DNA of 64,000 bases, taken from NCBI GenBank assembly GCA_032622095.1, contig CP136069.1, forward strand, positions 1,116,001 to 1,180,000, in the 5' to 3' direction. Below are positions 20,035 to 33,108 of the stretch, one piece after another. Numbering within the stretch: the first letter of the stretch is position 1; each line of letters starts with the position of its first letter. Under the pieces are notes generated by a model, which was given only the letters and a program-made list of their open reading frames with translations, searched no databases and was not told where the DNA came from. The stretch is from Siphonodentalium dalli (taxonomy: Eukaryota; Mollusca; Scaphopoda; Gadilida; Siphonodentaliidae). The position numbers and the translations under genes are program-made.

Positions 20035-21381
20035 TCATGGATTTGTCACTGGATGACTCCGCCATAGAAATTGTCTCATCTCAAAGGCATCTAGGAATTG
20101 TTCTACAATCAAACCTGGACTGGGATATCCAAATAAATAATATGTGTAAGAGTGTAGCATCAAGACTATCACAACTAAGAAAGTTGAAATATTTTTTGAA
20201 TAGACGCACACTTGAGATTATGTATAACGTTTTCATTCTCCCTTTAATGGACTACGGTGATGTCATCTGGAATAATGCACCAGCATATCGCCTCTGTAAA
20301 TTAGATGATCTACATTACGATGCAGCACGAATTGTCAGTGGTGTCACTAGATCCGTCTCAAACGCTAACTTATTACGTGAACTTGGTTGGAATACTCTCC
20401 AACAACGCAGAGACTGGCATAAATTACGTCTCACTTATCAAATCATGACTAATCATGCACCATCCTATATAATAAACAAAATCCCTCCAACAACTGGCGA
20501 CACAACGGACAATAGATATGAGTTCAGAAATCCAAACTTTGTTAGACATTTTGTACCAGGCTCTCAGCATACAAATAGTAGTTTCCTTCCTTCCATGATT
20601 TCGATATGGAATGGTCTAGAAAAAATAGCACAACAAAGCGCATCAATTACCACCTTCTCTAATCTTGTAAACCCACAATTTGGGACACTTAAACCACCAA
20701 TGTTTTATTCTAGCGGTAAAAGGAAAGCTAACATATTGTTATGTAGACTCCGAAATAAATGCAGCGATTTGAATGGGGACAAAGGTCAAAATCACTTAAT
20801 AAGTAACCCGGAATGTAGTTGTGGCTACCTAAACGAGGACGCTGATCATTACTTTTTCACTTGTCCCTATTATCGAACAGAAAGGGCCAACCTCGAAGAA
20901 AAAATAATTCGAATAGGATTATATCAAGTTCATGTTGCTGATCTACTTTGTGGATCAGTTTCACTTTCCAATGAAGGAAATTACCAATTATTCGCAGCTG
21001 TCCAAAAATATATTATAAACTCATTGCGATTTGGCGATGAACAGATGCATTACATTTAGTGAACATTATCAGTTGTGTATTAACTTAAATTGAGAACAAC
21101 ATGCACTAAACATAAACATATGATATAAAACTATCTTCCCTTACCCGATACCAATCTTGAACATTCCATATTGTATTTGTGTATTTTGTCAGATTTCTTT
21201 TTGTATTGTGGTCAACATTTATGTACTTAAATTTTTCATCTGTGCATCACTATCTTTTTCCCGGGGAGAGGAGCTCCACCCAAGTTGTTATAACTTGTGC
21301 TCATCCTACATTATTGTGTTATAAATATGTTTTGTTTGATATGTTAATATGGGATGATCAATAAAATATGAAACAACAATA
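20035..21381 (+). mobile_element. 5'-truncated non-LTR retrotransposon inserted in satellite A
   Basis: 1,347 bp flanked by a 10-bp target-site duplication ACTACACACG (20025-20034 and 21382-21391), itself part of the satellite unit. It contains an intact 3'-terminal ORF portion and AATAAA at 21360-21365, and it ends in AACAACAATA with no long poly(A). Truncation at the 5' end and target-site duplications are typical of LINE-type target-primed reverse transcription. The uninterrupted ORF and exact duplication suggest a recent event, younger than the surrounding array. Confidence 0.92.
20037..21059 (+). pseudogene. C-terminal part of a non-LTR retrotransposon reverse transcriptase (ORF2), truncated
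   Basis: 340 codons from ATG 20037 to TAG 21057-21059. Near the N terminus is the post-catalytic RT motif SSQRHLGIVL (about residues 14-23). Then come the thumb-like segment RRTLEIMYNVFILPLMDYGD, LHYDAARIVSG and LLRELGWNTLQQRRDW, and a late C-X-C-X8-H-X4-C cluster (CSCG...DH....C, about residues 260-276). This layout is that of the C-terminal region of Jockey/CR1-like ORF2 proteins. The palm motifs with the catalytic aspartates (including the YADD box) and the endonuclease lie upstream in intact elements and are absent, so it cannot reverse transcribe. The open frame extends 13 codons upstream into satellite DNA (ATG at 19998), a chance fusion. Exact clade is uncertain. Confidence 0.9.
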
Positions 21382-23397
21382 ACTACACACGAATCAATAA
21401 GCAATCTACGCATGTTAAATGTGTGCTAGTTATCAACTGAATATCACTACACACGATTCAATAAGCAATCTAAGCATGTTAAATGTGTGCTAGTTATCAA
21501 CTGAACATCACTACACACGAATCAATAAGCAATCTAAGCATGTTAAATGTGTGCTAGTTATCAACTGAACATCACTACACACGAATCAATGGAAATCAAT
21601 AAGCAATCTAAGCATGCTAACAGTGTTATTATCAACTGAACATCCCTACACACGAATCAATAAGCAATCTAAGCATGTTAAATGTGTGCTAGTTATCAAC
21701 TGAACATCACTACACACGAATCAATAAGCAATCTAAGCATGTTAAATGTGTGCTAGTTATCAACTGAACATCCCTACACATGAATCAATGGGAATCAATA
21801 AGCAATCTAAGCATGTTAACAGTTATATTATCAACTGAACATCCCTACACATGAATCAATAAGCTATCTAAGCATGTTAAATGTGTGCTAATTATCAACT
21901 GAACATCCCTACACATGAATCAATGGGAATTAATAAGCAATCTAAGCATGTTAACAGTTATATTATCAACTGATCATCCCTACACACGAATCAATAAGCA
22001 ATCTAAGCATGTTAAATGTGTGCTAATTATCAACTGATCCCATCACTACACACGAATCAATAAGCAATCTAAGCATGTTAAATGTGTGCTAATTATCAAC
22101 TGATCCCATCACTACACACGAATCAATAAGCAATCTAAGCATGTTAAATGTGTGCTAATTATCAACTGAACATCCCTACACATGAATCAATAAGCAATCT
22201 AAGCATGTTAAATGTGTGCTAGTTATCAACTGAACATCCCTACACATGAATCAATAAGCAATCTAAGCATGTTAAATGTGTGCTAATTATCAACTGATCC
22301 CATCACTACACACGAATCAATAAGCAATCTAAGCATGTTAAATGTGTGCTAATTATCAACTGATCCCATCACTACACACGAATCAATAAGCAATCTAAGC
22401 ATGTTAAATGTGTGCTAGTTATCAACTGAACATCCCTACACATGAATCAATAAGCAATCTAAGCATGTTAAATGTGTGCTAGTTATCAACTGAACATCCC
22501 TACACATGAATCAATAAGCAATCTAAGCATGTTAAATGTGTGCTAATTATCAACTGAACATCCCTACACACGAATCAATAAGCAATCTAAGCATGTTAAA
22601 TGTGTGCTAATTATCAACTGAACATCCCTACACATGAACCAATAAGCAATCTAAGCATGTTAAATGTGTGTTAATTATCAACTGAACATCCCTACACACG
22701 AATCAATAAGCAATCTAAGCATGTTAAATGTGTGCTAGTTATCAACTGAACATCCCTACACACGAATCAATAAGCAATCTAAGCATGTTAAATGTGTGTT
22801 AATTATCAACTGAACATCCCTACACACGAATCAATAAGCAATCTAAGCATGTTAAATGTGTGTTAATTATCAACTGAACATCCCTACACACGAATCAATA
22901 AGCAATCTAAGCATGTTAAATGTGTGCTAGTTATCAACTGAACATCCCTACACATGAATCAATGGGAATCAATAAGCAATCTAAGCATGTTAAATGTGTG
23001 CTAGCTATCAACTGAACATCCCTACACATGAATCAATGGGAATCAATAAGCAATCTAAGCATGTTAACAGTTATATTATCAACTGATCATCCCTACACAT
23101 GAATCAATGGGAATCAATAAGCAATCTAAGCATTCTAACAGTGTTATTATCAACTGAACATCCCTACACACAAATCAATGGGAATCAATAAGCAATCTAA
23201 GCATGTTAACAGTTATATTATCAACTGAACATCCCTACACACGAATCAATGGGAATCAATAAGCAATCTAAGCATGTTAACAGTTATATTATCAACTGAA
23301 CATCCCTACACACGAATCAATGGGAATCAATAAGCAATCTAAGCATGCTAACAGTGTTATTATCAACTGAACATCCCTACACACGAATCAATAATTA
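21382..23397 (+). repeat. Satellite A, main block (about 31 units, 64-bp base unit)
   Basis: Tandem units with two main subtypes: a 64-bp form containing TTAAATGTGTGCTAGTTATC and a longer form containing TTAACAGTTATATTATC plus an inserted GGGAATCAA. The forms are intermixed, with the longer one clustered at 21560-21650, 21790-21970 and 22950-23390. Further variants (GATCCCATCACTACACACG versus GAACATCCCTACACATG) appear in runs, indicating local multi-unit amplification. No ORF persists. The array ends at about 23397 (AATCAATAA|TTATCTGG). Confidence 0.95.
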
Positions 23398-24228
23398 TCT
23401 GGTTATCGAATAGTTACCAGTATGTAATAGAAGATTATGTAGATGTTGATACGCCCTTAGAGATCATATTCAATCCGTTCTAAAATCAGGGAACATTTGA
23501 TATTCAGAACAAACAACGCAGGGAATATATTTTATTGTCAGTAAACATACGGGGAACATATTTGCTCAATGGTTAGATATCTACATCAACAGGCATGTAC
23601 ATGTATATACAGGCCTATAATGTGGTTGTGTACCCTTTCAGTGATAGACTGAACAGATCTGAAAATGTTCTCTTTGACAATAGGTATTGTTGTTTCATCC
23701 ACTTCCTCCACTGCCTGGTCCACAAAACTGGTCGTTGGTACTTATACGATTTTTATTCTTATATGTGACTGAAGAAAAAGACGAGTGATCTGAACTATTG
23801 CCTCAGCAATACATAATCACTTTCCAGATCAAGTTTTTCACAAATGGAAATAGATTTAGAATGTGTTAGAAATAATTGAATGAATTTTGTTCGGAAAATA
23901 ACCTAAATATTTTTTTTTAATACGTTCAGTAAAATATCAGTGCCAGTCATAAGTCATATTAAATATAATGCATCTGTAGTTAGTTTAAAACAACTCAAAT
24001 GACAATCCTTTAGCAATTAGCGAAATTCCAGTTGAACATTTTTCAAAAGTAGTTTTGTTTTATTTTGGCCGAATTGAAGCCCTTTAGAGGATCGGTTTTT
24101 GGTACAGCTTCGCGATTCACAATCTAGGATGATCTTACCATCATAGCATGGAAATAAAATAAAGTGTCCATGTTGTGTGAGTGAAAGGATTTTGAGCACT
24201 TAGCGGGATCTGGAGCCAAAATAGATGA
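23398..24228. other. Unique DNA between the two satellites; no supported gene
   Basis: About 830 bp. A minus-strand frame (24017-24199) contains a possible donor (CTATGATG|GTAAGA), but the acceptor is weak and phases do not work with neighbouring candidates, so it is not called. Confidence 0.45.
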
Positions 24229-24739
24229 GATGTATAACAGCCATACTGTCATCGATCTGCCTAATCATAACAAGAGACGGCCATGATCATCTGATGTATA
24301 ACAGCCATACTGTCATCGATCTGCCTAATCATAACAAGAGACGGCCATGATCATCTGATGTATAACAGCCATACTGTCATCGATCTGCCTAATCATAACA
24401 AGAGACGGCCATGATCATCTGATGTATAACAGCCATACTGTCATCGATCTGCCTAATCATAACAAGAGACGGCCATGATCATCTGATGTATAACAGCCAT
24501 ACTGTCATCGATCTGCCTAATCATAACAAGAGACGGCCATGATCATCTGATGTATAACAGCCATACTGTCATCGATCTGCCTAATCATAACAAGAGACGG
24601 CCATGATCATCTGATGTATAACAGCCATACTGTCATCGATCTGCCTAATCATAACAAGAGACGGCCATGATCATCTGATGTATAACAGCCATACTGTCAT
24701 CGATCTGCCTAATCATAACAAGAGACGGCCATGATCATC

Positions 24740-27700
24740 TGATGTATAACAGCCATACTGTCATCAATCTGCCTAATCATAACAAGAGACGGCCATGATC
24801 ATCTGATGTATAACAGCCATACTGTCATCGATCTGCCTAATCATAACAAGAGACGACCATGATCATCTGATGTATAACAGCCATACTGTCATCGATCTGC
24901 CTAATCATAACAAGAGACGGCCATGATCATCTGATGTATAACAGCCATACTGTCATCGATCTGCCTAATCATAACAAGAGACGACCATGATCATCTGATG
25001 TATAACAGCCATACTGTCATCGATCTGCCTAATCATAACAAGAGACGGCCATGATCATCTGATGTATAACAGCCATACTGTCATCGATCTGCCTAATCAT
25101 AACAAGAGACGGCCATGATCATCTGATGTATAACAGCCATACTGTCATCGATCTGCCTAATCATAACAAGAGACGGCCATGATCATCTGATGTATAACAG
25201 CCATACTGTCATCGATCTGCCTAATCATAACAAGAGACGGCCATGATCATCTGATGTATAACAGCCATACTGTCATCGATCTGCCTAATCATAACAAGAG
25301 ACGGCCATGATCATCTGATGTATAACAGCCATACTGTCATCGATCTGCCTAATCATAACAAGAGACGGCCATGATCATCTGATGTATAACAGCCATACTG
25401 TCATCGATCTGCCTAATCATAACAAGAGACGACCATGATCATCTGATGTATAACAGCCATACTGTCATCGATCTGCCTAATCATAACAAGAGACGACCAT
25501 GATCATCTGATGTATAACAGCCATACTGTTATCGATCTGCCTAATCATAACAAGAGACGGCCATGATCATCTGATGTATAACAGCCATACTGTCATCGAT
25601 CTGCCTAATCATAACAAGAGATGGCCATGATCATCTGATGTATAACAGCCATACTGTCATCGATCTGCCTAATCATAACAAGAGACGGCCATGATCATCT
25701 GATGTATAACAGCCATACTGTCATCGATCTGCCTAATCATAACAAGAGACGACCATGATCATCTGATGTATAACAGCCATACTGTTATCGATCTGCCTAA
25801 TCATAACAAGAGACGGCCATGATCAACTGATGTATAACAGCCATACTGTCATCGATCTGCCTAATCATAACAAGAGACGACCATGATCATCTGATGTATA
25901 ACAGCCATACTGTCATCGATCTGCCTAATCATAACAAGAGACGGCCATGATCATCTGATGTATAACAGCCATACTGTCATCGATCTGCCTAATCATAACA
26001 AGAGACGGCCATGATCATCTGATGTATAACAGCCATACTGTCATCGATCTGCCTAATCATAACAAGAGACGGCCATGATCATCTGATGTATAACAGCCAT
26101 ACTGTCATCGATCTGCCTAATCATAACAAGAGACGACCATGATCATCTGATGTATAACAGCCATACTGTCATCGATCTGCCTAATCATAACAAGAGACGG
26201 CCATGATCATCTGATGTATAACAGCCATACTGTCATCGATCTGCCTAATCATAACAAGAGACGACCATGATCATCTGATGTATAACAGCCATACTGTCAT
26301 CGATCTGCCTAATCATAACAAGAGACGACCATGATCATCTGATGTATAACAGCCATACTGTCATCGATCTGCCTAATCATAACAAGAGACGACCATGATC
26401 ATCTGATGTATAACAGCCATACTGTCATCGATCTGCCTAATCATAACAAGAGACGGCCATGATCATCTGATGTATAACAGCCATACTGTCATCGATCTGC
26501 CTAATCATAACAAGAGACGACCATGATCATCTGATGTATAACAGCCATACTGTCATCGATCTGCCTAATCATAACAAGAGACGGCCATGATCATCTGATG
26601 TATAACAGCCATACTGTCATCGATCTGCCTAATCATAACAAGAGACGGCCATGATCATCTGATGTATAACAGCCATACTGTCATCGATCTGCCTAATCAT
26701 AACAAGAGACGGCCATGATCATCTGATGTATAACAGCCATACTGTCATCGATCTGCCTAATCATAACAAGAGACGACCATGATCATCTGATGTATAACAG
26801 CCATACTGTCATCGATCTGCCTAATCATAACAAGAGACGGCCATGATCATCTGATGTATAACAGCCATACTGTCATCGATCTGCCTAATCATAACAAGAG
26901 ACGGCCATGATCATCTGATGTATAACAGCCATACTGTCCTCGATCTGCCTAATCATAACAAGAGACGGCCATGATCATCTGATGTATAACAGCCATACTG
27001 TCATCGATCTGCCTAATCATAACAAGAGACGGCCATGATCATCTGATGTATAACAGCCATACTGTCATCGATCTGCCTAATCATAACAAGAGACGGCCAT
27101 GATCATCTGATGTATAACAGCCATACTGTCATCGATCTGCCTAATCATAACAAGAGACGACCATGATCATCTGATGTATAACAGCCATACTGTCATCGAT
27201 CTGCCTAATCATAACAAGAGACGGCCATGATCATCTGATGTATAACAGCCATACTGTCATCGATCTGCCTAATCATAACAAGAGACGGCCATGATCATCT
27301 GATGTATAACAGCCATACTGTCATCGATCTGCCTAATCATAACAAGAGACGGCCATGATCATCTGATGTATAACAGCCATACTGTCATCGATCTGCCTAA
27401 TCATAACAAGAGACGGCCATGATCATCTGATGTATAACAGCCATACTGTCATCGATCTGCCTAATCATAACAAGAGACGGCCATGATCATCTGATGTATA
27501 ACAGCCATACTGTCATCGATCTGCCTAATCATAACAAGAGACGGCCATGATCATCTGATGTATAACAGCCATACTGTCATCGATCTGCCTAATCATAACA
27601 AGAGACGGCCATGATCATCTGATGTATAACAGCCATACTGTCATCGATCTGCCTAATCATAACAAGAGACGACCATGATCATCTGATGTATAACAGCCAT

Positions 27701-28180
27701 ACTGTTATCGATCTGCCTAATCATAACAAGAGACGGCCATGATCATCTGATGTATAACAGCCATACTGTCATCGATCTGCCTAATCATAACAAGAGACGG
27801 CCATGATCATCTGATGTATAACAGCCATACTGTCATCGATCTGCCTAATCATAACAAGAGACGGCCATGATCATCTGATGTATAACAGCCATACTGTCAT
27901 CGATCTGCCTAATCATAACAAGAGACGGCCATGATCATCTGATGATTAACAGCCATACTGTCATCGATCTGCCTAATCATAACAAGAGACGGCCATGATC
28001 ATCTGATGTATAACAGCCATACTGTCATCGATCTGCCTAATCATAACAAGAGACGGCCATGATCATCTGATGTATAACAGCCATACTGTCATCGATCTGC
28101 CTAATCATAACAAGAGACGGCCATGATCATCTGATGTATAACAGCCATACTGTCATCGATCTGCCTAATCATAACAAGAG
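24740..28180 (+). repeat. Satellite B higher-order segment, copy 1 (77-unit period)
   Basis: Rare unit variants here recur exactly 4,928 bp (77 x 64) downstream: TCATCAATCT at 24761, GATCAACTGATG at 25821, GAGATGG at 25618, GTCCTCGATC at 26936 and GATGATTAAC at 27941. Correspondence is lost before about 24724 and after about 28180, where variants no longer match. Confidence 0.88.
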
Positions 28181-29667
28181 ACGGCCATGATCATCTGATG
28201 TATAACAGCCATACTGTCATCAATCTGCCTAATCATAACAAGAGACGACCATGATCATCTGATGTATAACAGCCATACTGTCATCGATCTGCCTAATCAT
28301 AACAAGAGACGGCCATGATCATCTGATGTATAACAGCCATACTGTCATCAATCTGCCTAATCATAACAAGAGACGACCATGATCATCTGATGTATAACAG
28401 CCATACTGTCATCAATCTGCCTAATCATAACAAGAGACGGCCATGATCATCTGATGTATAACAGCCATACTGTCATCGATCTGCCTAATCATAACAAGAG
28501 ACGGCCATGATCATCTGATGTATAACAGCCATACTGTCATCGATCTGCCTAATCATAACAAGAGACGACCATGATCATCTGATGTATAACAGCCATACTG
28601 TCATCGATCTGCCTAATCATAACAAGAGACGGCCATGATCATCTGATGTATAACAGCCATACTGTCATCGATCTGCCTAATCATAACAAGAGACGGCCAT
28701 GATCATCTGATGTATAACAGCCATACTGTCATCAATCTGCCTAATCATAACAAGAGACGGCCATGATCATCTGATGTATAACAGCCATACTGTCATCCAT
28801 CTGCCTAATCATAACAAGAGACGGCCATGATCATCTGATGTATAACAGCCATACTGTCATCGATCTGCCTAATCATAACAAGAGACGGCCATGATCATCT
28901 GATGTATAACAGCCATACTGTCATCGATCTGCCTAATCATAACAAGAGACGACCATGATCATCTGATGTATAACAGCCATACTGTCATCGATCTGCCTAA
29001 TCATAACAAGAGACGACCATGATCATATGATGTATAACAGCCATACTGTCATCGATCTGCCTAATCATAACAAGAGACGGCCATGATCATCTGATGTATA
29101 ACAGCCATACTGTCATCGATCTGCCTAATCATAACAAGAGACGGCCATGATCATCTGATGTATAACAGCCATACTGTCATCGATCTGCCTAATCATAACA
29201 AGAGACGGCCATGATCATCTGATGTATAACAGCCATACTGTCATCGATCTGCCTAATCATAACAAGAGACGACCATGATCATCTGATGTATAACAGCCAT
29301 ACTGTCATCGATCTGCCTAATCATAACAAGAGACGGCCATGATCATCTGATGTATAACAGCCATACTGTCATCGATCTGCCTAATCATAACAAGAGACGA
29401 CCATGATCATCTGATGTATAACAGCCATACTGTCATCAATCTGCCTAATCATAACAAGAGATGGCCATGATCATCTGATGTATAACAGCCATACTGTCAT
29501 CGATCTGCCTAATCATAACAAGAGACGACCATGATCATCTGATGTATAACAGCCATACTGTCATCGATCTGCCTAATCATAACAAGAGACGGCCATGATC
29601 ATCTGATGTATAACAGCCATACTGTCATCGATCTGCCTAATCATAACAAGAGACGACCATGATCATC

Positions 29668-32600
29668 TGATGTATAACAGCCATACTGTCATCAATCTGC
29701 CTAATCATAACAAGAGACGGCCATGATCATCTGATGTATAACAGCCATACTGTCATCGATCTGCCTAATCATAACAAGAGACGACCATGATCATCTGATG
29801 TATAACAGCCATACTGTCATCGATCTGCCTAATCATAACAAGAGACGGCCATGATCATCTGATGTATAACAGCCATACTGTCATCGATCTGCCTAATCAT
29901 AACAAGAGACGACCATGATCATCTGATGTATAACAGCCATACTGTCATCGATCTGCCTAATCATAACAAGAGACGGCCATGATCATCTGATGTATAACAG
30001 CCATACTGTCATCGATCTGCCTAATCATAACAAGAGACGGCCATGATCATCTGATGTATAACAGCCATACTGTCATCGATCTGCCTAATCATAACAAGAG
30101 ACGGCCATGATCATCTGATGTATAACAGCCATACTGTCATCGATCTGCCTAATCATAACAAGAGACGGCCATGATCATCTGATGTATAACAGCCATACTG
30201 TCATCGATCTGCCTAATCATAACAAGAGACGGCCATGATCATCTGATGTATAACAGCCATACTGTCATCGATCTGCCTAATCATAACAAGAGACGGCCAT
30301 GATCATCTGATGTATAACAGCCATACTGTCATCGATCTGCCTAATCATAACAAGAGACGACCATGATCATCTGATGTATAACAGCCATACTGTCATCGAT
30401 CTGCCTAATCATAACAAGAGACGACCATGATCATCTGATGTATAACAGCCATACTGTTATCGATCTGCCTAATCATAACAAGAGACGGCCATGATCATCT
30501 GATGTATAACAGCCATACTGTCATCGATCTGCCTAATCATAACAAGAGATGGCCATGATCATCTGATGTATAACAGCCATACTGTCATCGATCTGCCTAA
30601 TCATAACAAGAGACGGCCATGATCATCTGATGTATAACAGCCATACTGTCATCGATCTGCCTAATCATAACAAGAGACGACCATGATCATCTGATGTATA
30701 ACAGCCATACTGTTATCGATCTGCCTAATCATAACAAGAGACGGCCATGATCAACTGATGTATAACAGCCATACTGTCATCGATCTGCCTAATCATAACA
30801 AGAGACGACCATGATCATCTGATGTATAACAGCCATACTGTCATCGATCTGCCTAATCATAACAAGAGACGGCCATGATCATCTGATGTATAACAGCCAT
30901 ACTGTCATCGATCTGCCTAATCATAACAAGAGACGGCCATGATCATCTGATGTATAACAGCCATACTGTCATCGATCTGCCTAATCATAACAAGAGACGG
31001 CCATGATCATCTGATGTATAACAGCCATACTGTCATCGATCTGCCTAATCATAACAAGAGACGACCATGATCATCTGATGTATAACAGCCATACTGTCAT
31101 CGATCTGCCTAATCATAACAAGAGACGGCCATGATCATCTGATGTATAACAGCCATACTGTCATCGATCTGCCTAATCATAACAAGAGACGACCATGATC
31201 ATCTGATGTATAACAGCCATACTGTCATCGATCTGCCTAATCATAACAAGAGACGACCATGATCATCTGATGTATAACAGCCATACTGTCATCGATCTGC
31301 CTAATCATAACAAGAGACGACCATGATCATCTGATGTATAACAGCCATACTGTCATCGATCTGCCTAATCATAACAAGAGACGGCCATGATCATCTGATG
31401 TATAACAGCCATACTGTCATCGATCTGCCTAATCATAACAAGAGACGACCATGATCATCTGATGTATAACAGCCATACTGTCATCGATCTGCCTAATCAT
31501 AACAAGAGACGGCCATGATCATCTGATGTATAACAGCCATACTGTCATCGATCTGCCTAATCATAACAAGAGACGGCCATGATCATCTGATGTATAACAG
31601 CCATACTGTCATCGATCTGCCTAATCATAACAAGAGACGGCCATGATCATCTGATGTATAACAGCCATACTGTCATCGATCTGCCTAATCATAACAAGAG
31701 ACGACCATGATCATCTGATGTATAACAGCCATACTGTCATCGATCTGCCTAATCATAACAAGAGACGGCCATGATCATCTGATGTATAACAGCCATACTG
31801 TCATCGATCTGCCTAATCATAACAAGAGACGGCCATGATCATCTGATGTATAACAGCCATACTGTCCTCGATCTGCCTAATCATAACAAGAGACGGCCAT
31901 GATCATCTGATGTATAACAGCCATACTGTCATCGATCTGCCTAATCATAACAAGAGACGGCCATGATCATCTGATGTATAACAGCCATACTGTCATCGAT
32001 CTGCCTAATCATAACAAGAGACGGCCATGATCATCTGATGTATAACAGCCATACTGTCATCGATCTGCCTAATCATAACAAGAGACGACCATGATCATCT
32101 GATGTATAACAGCCATACTGTCATCGATCTGCCTAATCATAACAAGAGACGGCCATGATCATCTGATGTATAACAGCCATACTGTCATCGATCTGCCTAA
32201 TCATAACAAGAGACGGCCATGATCATCTGATGTATAACAGCCATACTGTCATCGATCTGCCTAATCATAACAAGAGACGGCCATGATCATCTGATGTATA
32301 ACAGCCATACTGTCATCGATCTGCCTAATCATAACAAGAGACGGCCATGATCATCTGATGTATAACAGCCATACTGTCATCGATCTGCCTAATCATAACA
32401 AGAGACGGCCATGATCATCTGATGTATAACAGCCATACTGTCATCGATCTGCCTAATCATAACAAGAGACGGCCATGATCATCTGATGTATAACAGCCAT
32501 ACTGTCATCGATCTGCCTAATCATAACAAGAGACGGCCATGATCATCTGATGTATAACAGCCATACTGTCATCGATCTGCCTAATCATAACAAGAGACGA

Positions 32601-33108
32601 CCATGATCATCTGATGTATAACAGCCATACTGTTATCGATCTGCCTAATCATAACAAGAGACGGCCATGATCATCTGATGTATAACAGCCATACTGTCAT
32701 CGATCTGCCTAATCATAACAAGAGACGGCCATGATCATCTGATGTATAACAGCCATACTGTCATCGATCTGCCTAATCATAACAAGAGACGGCCATGATC
32801 ATCTGATGTATAACAGCCATACTGTCATCGATCTGCCTAATCATAACAAGAGACGGCCATGATCATCTGATGATTAACAGCCATACTGTCATCGATCTGC
32901 CTAATCATAACAAGAGACGGCCATGATCATCTGATGTATAACAGCCATACTGTCATCGATCTGCCTAATCATAACAAGAGACGGCCATGATCATCTGATG
33001 TATAACAGCCATACTGTCATCGATCTGCCTAATCATAACAAGAGACGGCCATGATCATCTGATGTATAACAGCCATACTGTCATCGATCTGCCTAATCAT
33101 AACAAGAG
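29668..33108 (+). repeat. Satellite B higher-order segment, copy 2 (77-unit period)
   Basis: Matching variants at 29689, 30749, 30546, 31864 and 32869 reproduce copy 1 at a constant 4,928-bp offset with no net indel. The copied block is about 3.4 kb (roughly 53 units). Confidence 0.88.

Noticed and set aside
24017-24199. Minus-strand 60-codon ORF between the satellites as the next exon of the 46.3 kb gene
   Set aside because: Phase-0 splicing from 46297 meets a stop before the possible donor, and the acceptor is poor.
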